Assembly: GCA_023954375.1 (NCBI GenBank)
Contig: JAMLIC010000007.1
Coordinates: forward strand, 62,001-126,000
Direction of reading: 5' to 3'
DNA: 64,000 nt
DNA from: Planctomycetota bacterium
GTDB taxonomy: Bacteria > Planctomycetota > J058
Shown: positions 51,201 to 58,955 of the stretch, piece after piece
Position numbering within the stretch: the stretch's first letter is position 1
Layout: every line of letters begins with the position of its first letter
Position numbers and translations under genes: made by a program
Notes under the pieces: model-generated
Seen by the model: the letters and a program-made list of their open reading frames with translations, nothing else
The model's database searches: none
Told to the model about the DNA's origin: nothing

Positions 51201-52431
51201 GCCCGGGCGGCGTCGGCTCCTCCTCGATGATCTTCTTCGTCAGGGCGGCGACGGTCGGCGCCTGGAACGGGACCCGGCGGGCCAGCAGCTCGTAGAGGAT
51301 CGCGCCCAGCGCGTAGACGTCCGCGCGGGCGTCGAGCTCGCGGTGGCGCCCGAGCGCCTGCTCGGGCGGCATGTAGTAGGGCGTGCCGATCGCCACGCCG
51401 CTGCGCGTCAGGCCCTTGTCGTCGTCGAGGTCCTTGGCCAGCCCGAAGTCCATCAGGTAGGCGGCGCCCGCGCTCGACACGAGGATGTTCGACGGCTTGA
51501 GGTCGCGGTGCACGACCCCGTGCTCGTGGGCGTGGTGCGCCGCGCGCGCCGCCTGGGCCAGGAGCTCGACGCCCCGGCGCAGGGGCAGCCCCTCGCGCAG
51601 GAGGTGCTGCAGGTCGCTGCCCTCGACGAGGTCCATGACGTAGTAGGGCACCCCGTCGACGTCGCCGGCGTCGTGCACGGCGACGATGTGCGGGTGGACG
51701 AGCTTGCTCGCCAGGCGCGCCTCGTCGCGGAAGCGCGCGAGGAGGCGCGGCGAGGCGAACTCGCCGCCGAGGAGCACCTTCAGGGCGAGCGCGCCCTCGG
51801 CGCCGTCGCGGCGCACCTCGTAGACGACGCCCATGCCGCCGCGGCCCAGCTCGCGCACCACGACGTAGGGGCCGAAGCGGCGGCCGGTCACGAGCGCGGC
51901 CGCGCCCGACGCGCCGTCGGCCGACCCGGACGCCGGGGCGGTCTCGGCGAGCTCGCTCGCCGAGGGCGCGGGCGAGGCCGGCGCGGCCGGCAGGCGCGCG
52001 CTCGCCCGCGGGCCGGGCGCCGCCGCCTCGACCGCGGGCAGGCGGCCGCTCGTCCCCGGCCCGACGGCGGGCAGGCGGCCGCTGGCCCCGGGCGCCGGCG
52101 GGCGCGCGCTCCCGGCGGCGGGCGGGCGCGACAGGCCGGCCGGGCCGCCGCACGTGGGGCACACGGGCGCGGGCTCGGGCCCGGCGGCGAGGAACGCCAG
52201 GCGGCAGCCGTGGCAGGCGCGGCCGCGCGCCTCGACCTCGCGGGCGAGGGTCGCCGCCTGCGCGCCGTCGAGCCCGCGGCGGGCCACGAGCAGCTGCCCG
52301 AGCGTGCAGGCCTGCCCCCGCCGGAGCGCGGCGTCGCGCTCGGCGACGAGGCGGACGTGGTCCTCGGGCGTCACGAGCCGGCGCTCGAGGAGCAGCTGAC
52401 CCCAGAGGTGCTCGCGGACCGCGTCGATCAC
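48224..52431 (-). CDS. Receptor-like serine/threonine kinase, frame-disrupted extension
   Basis: The frame starts at GTG 52431 (IDAVREHLWGQLLLERR...). A zinc ribbon (ACHGCRLAFL, VCPTCGGPAG) and a Pro/Ala linker precede a complete kinase: GRGGMGVVYE near residue 197, HRDLKPSN near 307, DFGLAK near 330, GTPYYMPPEQ near 348. A transmembrane helix (VAGACALALVAAGVAAV) is near 480. Beyond it, between about 49,690 and 50,950, the reading frame changes at least seven times while amino-acid character persists. The last ~450 residues to 48224 are again coherent, ending in a beta-sandwich (YTFRRPDELDDWAVDAAL, LNVVLGHRGGWTGVLVG). I treat it as one gene of about 1400 residues. Sequencing error in the GC-rich tract or pseudogenisation would both explain the breaks. 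Confidence 0.75.
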
Positions 52432-52511
52432 GCGGCGGGAGTATGACCGCCGGCGGGGGGCGCGACCACCTGCCGTTGCCCGGGCCGGGGCGCGGCGGCC
52501 ATACTCGGCCC

Positions 52512-52853
52512 GTGCAGGACCTCGTCCCGATCGCCGTCTGGCTCGTCGAGCTCGCCTGGCTCGTGCTGACCGTGGCCGGCGTGTGGCGCACGTTCGCCAA
52601 GGCCGGCCACCCCGGCTGGACCGCGCTCGTGCCCGTCTACAACCTCGTCGTGCTCGCCCGCGTCGGGCGGCAGCCCGGCGCGTGGGTGCTCCTCCTCCTG
52701 GTCCCGCTGGTGAACATCTTCGTCCTGGGCCTCCTGTCGGTCCACGTCGCCTGGCGCTTCCGCCGCGGCTGGCCGTTCGGCCTCGGGCTCCTCGTCCTTC
52801 CGATCGTCTTCTACCCGTGGCTCGGCTTCGGCCAGGCGAAGGCGATCCCGTGA
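52512..52853 (+). CDS. Small membrane protein (DUF5684-like)
   Basis: This 113-residue protein starts at GTG 52512, divergent from the kinase gene. It has about three transmembrane helices: LVELAWLVLTVAGVW, then WVLLLLVPLVNIFVLGLLSV and FGLGLLVLPIVFYPWLGFG. The FAKAGHPGWTALVPVYN motif between the first two is typical of the DUF5684 membrane family. It overlaps the collagen-like gene by 4 bp. Function unknown. Confidence 0.75.
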   Translation: MQDLVPIAVWLVELAWLVLTVAGVWRTFAKAGHPGWTALVPVYNLVVLARVGRQPGAWVLLLLVPLVNIFVLGLLSVHVAWRFRRGWPFGLGLLVLPIVFYPWLGFGQAKAIP

Positions 52854-55800
52854 GGCGCGCGCCGCTCCTCCTGCTCGGCGGGCTCCTCGCCGCGGGCGCC
52901 ACGCTCGGCGACGAGCGGCTGCCGGCCACGCTCGACGTGAGCGGCGAGCCCGGCAAGGCGGGGAAGGACGGCGCCCGCGGCGGCGGGTCGGGCGCCTCGG
53001 GGGGCGCTGCCGGGTTCTCGACGCCCGGCGAGCACGCGGGCCGCCTCGACCTGACGCTGGAGGTCGGGCCCGACGGGCGGCTCGTCGTGCACGGCACCGC
53101 CACGCGCCCGCGGGCGCACGCGACGCTCGACGACGCCCTGCCGCCGCGCCCGGTCCGCCACGCGCTCGAGGTCGGCCCCGAGGGGGTCCTGCGCCTCCTC
53201 GCGCGCGGCGGCGGCGGCGGGCGCGGCGGGAGCGGCGGCGACGGCGCGACCGGCCGCGCTGGCAGCCGCGGCAGCGACGCCTCGTGCTACTCCTCCGGCG
53301 GCCGCGGCGGCGACGGCGGACCGGGCGGCGACGGCGGCGCGGCCACGAGCGGCTCGGCCGGCGGCGCCGGCGGCGACATCGTCCTGCGCGTGGCGGGCCG
53401 CGACACGCACCTCCTCCTGCTCGTCGACCCGTCGAACGACGGCGGGCGCGGCGGCGCGCCGGGGCGCAACGGCAAGGGCGGCGCCGGCGGGCGCGGCGGC
53501 GAGGGGGGGCGCAGCCACTCGTCGCACGGGTCGGGCTCGAACCGCTGCACCGGCCGGAGCGGCGGCTCGCGCGGCAGCGACGGCCGGCGCGGCAGCGACG
53601 CCCACGCGCACGTCACGCGCGGGGCCGACGGGGCGGCCGGCCGCGTCGTGTGGGTCGTCGACGGCGTCGAGCACCCCGACCGCTACCGCCTCGAGCTGCT
53701 CGGCTACGAGCTCGCGTCGGCGAACGTCGACGGCGTGAACGAGCCGGGCGAGGAGATGGTCGTCCGGCGCCTGCGCCTGCGGAACCGCGGCGCCCTGGCC
53801 ACGCCGGCCCCGGACCTCCACGAGACGCGGGTCCACCTGCCGCTCGCCCGCAACGTCGTGGCGCCCACGGCGCCCCTCCTCCTCCCGGTGAGCCTCGGCC
53901 CGGGCGAGGAGGTCACGCTCGAGGGCGAGCTCCGCTTCCGGATCCCCGACGTCGACACGGCGCAGGTCCTGGCGCCCAACGTCCCCCACGCCGACGAGGG
54001 GCTCGTCGGGCCGCGCGCCCTCCTCGTCGACGCGCGGCGAGACCACCCCGAGGCCGACCTGCCGCGCGCCTTCCCGATCGGCTTCCCGCTGCGCGCGCGG
54101 CCGGTGCGCTTCGGCAGCGCCATGGGCCCCGGCGAGGCGCGGCGCGTCGTGCTCGAGGTGGAGAACGTGTCCGGGCGGGGGCTGGGGCCGGGGCGCGAGG
54201 GGCGCGACGGCGGCGAGCCGTTCGACCCGGCGCAGGCCCGGGGGATCCACGTCACCCTTGGCTTCGACGGGCGCACGCTCGGGCCGGGCGACGTGCTGCT
54301 CCTCGACGACCAGGGCGCCGAGGTCGACCTCTCTCGCGGGCCGCTCCGCTGGGAGATCCCGGCGCTCGACGGGCGCGAGGTGGCGCGGCTCGAGGTCACG
54401 GTCGGGCTGCGGCCGGGCGCCGCCGCCTACGCCGGCGGCGACCTGGCGCTCGACCTGCACCTCGGGCGCCTCGAAGACCCGGCCGAGCGGCGGGTGATCG
54501 AGCGGCTGCGGGTGCCGGTCCGCGTCGCCGCGCGCTGGCGAGCGCCCGCGGGGCCGGCGCTCGTCGTCGTGACCAACGTCGGCGTCGAGCAGGAGGTCGT
54601 GCGCGCCTGGCGCGACCTCGCGGCGAGCCTGGGGTTCGAGCTCGCGCTCTGGGACGCGTCGTACCACGGCCACCTGCCGCTCGCGGAGCGCCTCGAGGGC
54701 CGCACCGACGCGGTCTTCACCGAGGCGGCCCGCGAGCACCTCGTCGTCGTGCTCGCCAACGCCTTCGCCGCGCCCGGCGCCGAGGCCCCCGTGCGCGCGA
54801 CGGCCTTCCTCGCCGCCGACGAGGTCGTGCGCGCGTCGGCGCGCGCCGGGGTGCGCCTCCTCGTCGTGGGCGGCGACGAGCCGACCGACGACCTGCTCCT
54901 GCCGGCCCAGGACCCGACGGTCGCGCGCGAGCACGCGTCGACCGACGACCTGCTCGACGCCCTCGAGCCCGACGAGGCGGGCGCCGACGTGGCCACCGTC
55001 CACCGCGCGCCCGTGATCGACGCGCGGCCGTGGGTCAGCCCGAACCGCTACACGCTCGCCGACATGGCGCACGACCTCTCGGCGGCGCTCGAGGCGCGCT
55101 GGCCGGCCCGGCGCTACGTGGTCGTGACCCGCGAGGGGGGCAGCACGACCGAGGGCGGCCGGCCGTGGGACCGCACCCGGCACGGCCACGTCGAGGTGCG
55201 CCGGACGCAGGACGCCGACGAGGGCGGGGTCGACGTCCTCGGCGTCTCCGACGAGGCGCTCGCCGGCGCCGCCTACGTCGCGTCGCCCCAGCTGGTCGAG
55301 GCCGTGCTCCGGGCGCTCCCCTTCGCGCGCAAGCTCGAGGTGTTGACGCGCCTCCTCGACGGCGCCGCGCCGGCGCACCTCGCCGACGCCCTCTCGCGCG
55401 CCGTCGTGGCCGACCTGGCGCTCGAGGCCGACCTGTGGACGCGGGACGGCTGGAGCGGCCTCGCCACCTCGGGCGCCTACCGCGAGCGCCTGCGCCGCCA
55501 CGCCGCCCTCGCCCGCCTGGCCCCGGCGCGGCCGCTCGACCCGGCGGCGGCGGACGACCCGCGCGTCCGGGCCGTCGTGCGGATCGCGGCGGCGGTGGAG
55601 CTCATGGGCCGGCGCGTGTGGGGCGCGACCGACGTCGTCGTCCCCCTGCGGGCGCGCCGGTACTACGTCGCGGCGGCGATCGCCGGCACGCTCGGCGACG
55701 GGCTCGCCGACGACCTCGTGCGCGGCGTGTTCGGGCGTGAGGGGGCGCGCGCCGCCGCGGGCCTCGTCGAGGCGGAGGTCGCGCGGCTCGCCGCCGCGCT

Positions 55801-56035
55801 CGGCCCCGGGCGCCAGGTGGTGCGGGCCCTGCGCGAGCCCGTCCAGGGCGACTGGACGCACCGGCCGGGCGCCGAGGCGCTCCACGCGGCCGCCGCGCGG
55901 GTCCTCGACGAGGCGCGGGCGGCGGAGCACCGCGCGCGCGAGCGCGAGCGGGCGGCGGCGCGCGCCGCGCTGCTCGAGGGGCTCGACCGCCTGCGGCTCG
56001 AGACCGAGCTGGGCGAAGGCGTCGCGCCCCGCTGA
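52850..56035 (+). CDS. Large secreted collagen-like protein
   Basis: This 1061-residue protein starts at GTG 52850, overlapping the membrane-protein stop. A signal peptide (APLLLLGGLLAAGATLG) precedes ~250 residues very rich in Gly, with Gly-x-y runs near residues 27-55, 115-180 and 200-265. From ~270 it is beta-sandwich material (EEMVVRRLRLRNRGALATP), then an alpha/beta region with Rossmann-like strands (ALVVVTNVGVEQEVVRAWRD, GVRLLVVGGDEPTDDLLLPA). The C-terminus is helical, ending with a charged coiled coil (AEHRARERERAAARAALLEG). It may form a surface fibre or envelope scaffold. I do not recognise the C-terminal family. Confidence 0.75.
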   Translation: MRRAPLLLLGGLLAAGATLGDERLPATLDVSGEPGKAGKDGARGGGSGASGGAAGFSTPGEHAGRLDLTLEVGPDGRLVVHGTATRPRAHATLDDALPPRPVRHALEVGPEGVLRLLARGGGGGRGGSGGDGATGRAGSRGSDASCYSSGGRGGDGGPGGDGGAATSGSAGGAGGDIVLRVAGRDTHLLLLVDPSNDGGRGGAPGRNGKGGAGGRGGEGGRSHSSHGSGSNRCTGRSGGSRGSDGRRGSDAHAHVTRGADGAAGRVVWVVDGVEHPDRYRLELLGYELASANVDGVNEPGEEMVVRRLRLRNRGALATPAPDLHETRVHLPLARNVVAPTAPLLLPVSLGPGEEVTLEGELRFRIPDVDTAQVLAPNVPHADEGLVGPRALLVDARRDHPEADLPRAFPIGFPLRARPVRFGSAMGPGEARRVVLEVENVSGRGLGPGREGRDGGEPFDPAQARGIHVTLGFDGRTLGPGDVLLLDDQGAEVDLSRGPLRWEIPALDGREVARLEVTVGLRPGAAAYAGGDLALDLHLGRLEDPAERRVIERLRVPVRVAARWRAPAGPALVVVTNVGVEQEVVRAWRDLAASLGFELALWDASYHGHLPLAERLEGRTDAVFTEAAREHLVVVLANAFAAPGAEAPVRATAFLAADEVVRASARAGVRLLVVGGDEPTDDLLLPAQDPTVAREHASTDDLLDALEPDEAGADVATVHRAPVIDARPWVSPNRYTLADMAHDLSAALEARWPARRYVVVTREGGSTTEGGRPWDRTRHGHVEVRRTQDADEGGVDVLGVSDEALAGAAYVASPQLVEAVLRALPFARKLEVLTRLLDGAAPAHLADALSRAVVADLALEADLWTRDGWSGLATSGAYRERLRRHAALARLAPARPLDPAAADDPRVRAVVRIAAAVELMGRRVWGATDVVVPLRARRYYVAAAIAGTLGDGLADDLVRGVFGREGARAAAGLVEAEVARLAAALGPGRQVVRALREPVQGDWTHRPGAEALHAAAARVLDEARAAEHRARERERAAARAALLEGLDRLRLETELGEGVAPR

Positions 56036-56258
56036 GGTGTGCTCGACGGCTGCGGCCGCGGATGCTGGGCGGCGGCGCGCGCGGGCTAGAAGTATGCCGA
56101 TACGACGTCGCCCGCGCGCGCGCCGCCTCGCCTCAGCCTCCGCGGCCTCGCCTCGCTCGCTGCTCCGATCGAGGGCTGGTCACCAGGTCTCGCCGGCGAG
56201 CGTCGATTGCTTCATCGCTCGGAGCTGAGGCGTGCTCGACGGCTGCGGCCGCGGCTGC
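56031..56258 (+). repeat. 35-bp direct duplication flanking 158 bp
   Basis: GCTGAGGTGTGCTCGACGGC and on, 35 bp at 56031-56065, recurs at 56224-56258 with two mismatches. The first copy overlaps the stop codon of the collagen-like gene. The spacer between them has no gene that I can see. Confidence 0.7.
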
Positions 56259-56309
56259 AGGTCAGGTCCGTCCCTCAGCGGCCATCCCCTGTCCGAGGCG
56301 ACGGCGGCG

Positions 56310-56825
56310 CTACTGGGCCGCCTGGGCCAGCTCGACCCACGCCAGCTCGCGCAGGTGCACCGTCGTCTTGAGGTCCGACGCGCCGAGCACGCCGCGCAGC
56401 TGCAGGCTCGAGCGCACGGTCCCCTTGAGCGGCTGCGGCGTGGGGTCGCCCTCGGTCGGTCGGACGAGCACCGTGACGGCGAGCAGGTCCTCGTCCTGGG
56501 CGCCCACCTCGACGCGGGCGATCCGGCCGAGCGGCACGGCGACCTGCGCCGCGCCGACCTTCACCAGCAGCTCGCGCGTCTCCTCGCCGCCCGTGCCGCC
56601 GAAGAGCGACACCTCGGGGACGAAGAGCACGGCGTTGCGCAGCTGCCAGGGCTCCTCGAGGTAGCGGTCCTTGACCGTGGCCACGAAGCGCGGCCCCGGG
56701 GCGGCGCCCCGCGCCGCCTGGCGCGGGGGCGGGGGCGCCTCCTGCGCGACGCCCGGCTCGGGCGAGGCGCAGCCGAGCACCAGGGTGAACGCGATCACCC
56801 ACGACCCGCGGCGGACCTCTCTCAT
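56310..56825 (-). CDS. Putative lipoprotein
   Basis: This 171-residue protein starts at ATG 56825 after GAGGAGAGGTCC. The signal (SWVIAFTLVLGCASPEPG) ends in a lipobox, LVLGC. The mature part is beta-rich: FVATVKDRYLEEPWQLRN, VGAAQVAVPLGRIARVEVGA, and ends TTVHLRELAWVELAQAAQ. No known domain is recognised. A divergent-type gap separates it from the gene at 57839. It probably sits in the outer or inner membrane leaflet. Confidence 0.72.
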   Translation of the reverse strand: MREVRRGSWVIAFTLVLGCASPEPGVAQEAPPPPRQAARGAAPGPRFVATVKDRYLEEPWQLRNAVLFVPEVSLFGGTGGEETRELLVKVGAAQVAVPLGRIARVEVGAQDEDLLAVTVLVRPTEGDPTPQPLKGTVRSSLQLRGVLGASDLKTTVHLRELAWVELAQAAQ

Positions 56826-56969
56826 GGACCTCTCCTCGCGCCTCGGCGGCGCGACGCCGCGGATCATAGCGCGCGACGTCGCCTGCACGAGGTCGCTGGT
56901 GAGGCAAACCGACCGGCCGACGGGCCCGAGGACCATCCCCGGGCCCGCCGGCGGCCAGCCTCGGGGTGT

Positions 56970-57839
56970 TCAGCGGGCGGCGCGGGCCGCCAGGCCCGGC
57001 GTCGGCGCCGGCTCGACGCGCGCCGCCGGCGCGATCCGTGGAGCGGGCTCGATGCGCGCCGCGGGCTCGGGCCGGCCCCGCCCGCCGCGCGGGGCAGGCC
57101 GCGGGCCCGCGTGCGCGAGGTCGGGGCCGCCGACGTCGAGCGTGACCTCCGCGGCGAGCGCGGGCCGCTCCTCGCCTGGCGGCGGCCCGAGCAGGTCGTC
57201 GGCGGCCGCGACCACCACGCGGTAGCGGCCCGGCAGGACGGGGGCGCCGTCGGGCGAGCGGTCGATCCCCGCCCAGGTGACGGGGTGCCGGCCCACGGCG
57301 AGCGGGCCCAGGTCGACGTGGTGCACGACGCCGCCCAGGTGCGCGTAGCGGCCGTCGTCGTCCGCCGCGAGCACCTGCAGGCGCGCCCCCGCCAGCGGCC
57401 GCCCCTCGACGCGCACCACGACGTGGAGCCCGCCGTCCGGCTCGAGCCGGGGCGCCGCCGGCTCCAGCGCGAGCGCCGGCGCGGCGGGGCGCGCCCAGCG
57501 CTCGCGGCGCGGGGCCTCGTCGCCGACGCGCAGGACCACCTCGAGCGCGCCGCCGCGCGCGGCGCGCGCCTCGAGCCGCGCCGGCCGCGCCTCGCGCTCC
57601 CCGTCGACGACCCGGACCACGAGCCCCGCGAGGTCGAAGCCGTCCGCCGTCGGCGCGCCGCGCAGCGCGACCTCGAGGTCGCCCACGCGCCCGTCGAGCA
57701 CGAGCGCCGCCCCCTCGCGGCCCACGTGGCGCCAGCCGCCGGCGCCCTCGACCCACCACGCCCCGCGCCAGTCCTCCGCCGCGCGGGCGGCGCCGGCGGC
57801 GCTGCACGCGATCACGATCAGCCCCACGGCCAGCCTCAT
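56970..57839 (-). CDS. Secreted beta-sandwich protein
   Basis: This 289-residue protein starts at ATG 57839 with GAGGAGGGTGTC upstream. A signal peptide (AVGLIVIACSAAGAARA) leads to small beta units: WRGAWWVEGAGGWRHVGREG, then VVDGEREARPARLEARAA and a FlgD-like Ig unit, VTWAGIDRSPDGAPVLPGRY. The C-terminal ~50 residues are Pro/Ala/Arg-rich repeats (RIEPAPRIAPAARVEPAPT). An exported structural or adhesion role is likely. It lies on the same strand as the lipoprotein gene but 144 bp away. Confidence 0.7.
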   Translation of the reverse strand: MRLAVGLIVIACSAAGAARAAEDWRGAWWVEGAGGWRHVGREGAALVLDGRVGDLEVALRGAPTADGFDLAGLVVRVVDGEREARPARLEARAARGGALEVVLRVGDEAPRRERWARPAAPALALEPAAPRLEPDGGLHVVVRVEGRPLAGARLQVLAADDDGRYAHLGGVVHHVDLGPLAVGRHPVTWAGIDRSPDGAPVLPGRYRVVVAAADDLLGPPPGEERPALAAEVTLDVGGPDLAHAGPRPAPRGGRGRPEPAARIEPAPRIAPAARVEPAPTPGLAARAAR

Positions 57840-57993
57840 GACACCCTCCTCGCCACGGGGGAGGGCACATGTCGGGCCGTGCGGCGTCGAGCGCAACGCC
57901 TTCTAGATCATGGAGGTGAGCAGGCGCGAGCGTCGCGCGCGGCGGCTCGGCGGGCAGAGGCTGCCCGCCGTCTCGTCGGTGGCCGACTCACGG

Positions 57994-58632
57994 TCAGTCC
58001 GCGGGATCGCCCGCCGGCGCGTCACCCGCCTCCGGCGCGGCCGAGGCGGCGGCGCCCCCCTCGCGCTTGCGGCCCCGGCCGCCGCGCCGGCGGCGCTTGC
58101 GGCGGCCGCGGCCGCCGCCGCCCGACCCGGACGAGGGCTCGTCGTCGCCCTCCTCGTCCTCGTCGTCGTCGAGGTCGATCGGCTCGATGTCGCGGTCCGG
58201 GCCGCGCTCGAGGTCGTTGTCGCGCCGGCCGCCGCCCCCGCCGCCGCCGTGGTGGCGCCGCGGGCGGTCGTCCTCGTCCTCCTCGAGCGGGATGTCCTCC
58301 GGCCGCACCGCCGCGGGCTTCTCCCACACGAGGTCCACCGGCCGCTCGTCCGCGGGCGGCGTGCTGTCCGTGACCTTGTGCAGGTACGTGGCGAGCAGCT
58401 CGCGGTAGTCGTCGACCCCGTCGACCTTGTGCGGGGCGGGGACGAGCTGGCCGGCGATGTAGGGCGACCGGGGCAGCCCCGCCAGCTTCTCGACCACCGT
58501 CTGCTTCAGGTCGTGGATCTGATCCTTGTAGGAGATGAGGATCTCGTACAGCTCTTCCTGACGGCTGCGGATCCCGGCGCACTCCTCACGGATGGTGGCC
58601 AGCAGCCGCAAGATCTGGTTCTGGTCCGACAC
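57994..58632 (-). CDS. Helical protein with charged low-complexity tail
   Basis: This 212-residue protein starts at GTG 58632. The first ~95 residues are ordered and helical, probably coiled coil (QILRLLATIREECAGIRSRQ, EELYEILISYKDQIHDLK) and then YRELLATYLHKVTDSTPP. The second half is alternately acidic and basic: EEDEDDRPRRHHGGGGGG, DLDDDEDEEGDDEP, and GRRKRRRRGGRGRKR. That tail could bind nucleic acid. No signal peptide is present, so it is probably cytoplasmic. No known family is recognised. Confidence 0.7.
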   Translation of the reverse strand: MSDQNQILRLLATIREECAGIRSRQEELYEILISYKDQIHDLKQTVVEKLAGLPRSPYIAGQLVPAPHKVDGVDDYRELLATYLHKVTDSTPPADERPVDLVWEKPAAVRPEDIPLEEDEDDRPRRHHGGGGGGGRRDNDLERGPDRDIEPIDLDDDEDEEGDDEPSSGSGGGGRGRRKRRRRGGRGRKREGGAAASAAPEAGDAPAGDPAD

Positions 58633-58955
58633 GGCTCTCCCTGTGCGCTGCTCGAGCGCGCCCGCGGGGGAACGGATGGGGGCGGACGGCGTCGCGGGGC
58701 CGCGCGGCCCCGGTTTCCCCGCTGCGGCCCGGCGATCGGGTTGCAGCGCGCCGCCCGAAGTTGTCTGGTTTCAACGAGGCGTGGGGCCTCCAGCGGGCTT
58801 CCCGCCCGGGCGTTTCGCCCGAGCCCGCCGCGCCGGCACTATAGCCCCATGTGCCGACAGCGTCCACGCTGCGTCCGCACCCCGGGGGCCGGCCCGACCG
58901 TGCTAGGGTAGGCCCGGCCCGGGCGGGTCCTCCGACCGGCAAGCACGGCGGAGTC
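58633..58955. other. Divergent intergenic region upstream of the second kinase
   Basis: This region of about 320 bp has no gene. It contains the promoter candidate listed separately and a run of nested GC-rich inverted repeats around 58790-58830 that could pair in RNA. The kinase side has no recognisable ribosome site beyond GGCGGAGTC before ATG 58956. Confidence 0.4.
58838..58866 (-). promoter_or_regulatory. Possible promoter for the 58632 gene
   Basis: On the minus strand TGGACG (58866-58861) and TATAGT (58843-58838) are separated by exactly 17 bp. It would give a leader of about 200 nt before GTG 58632. Confidence 0.4.
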
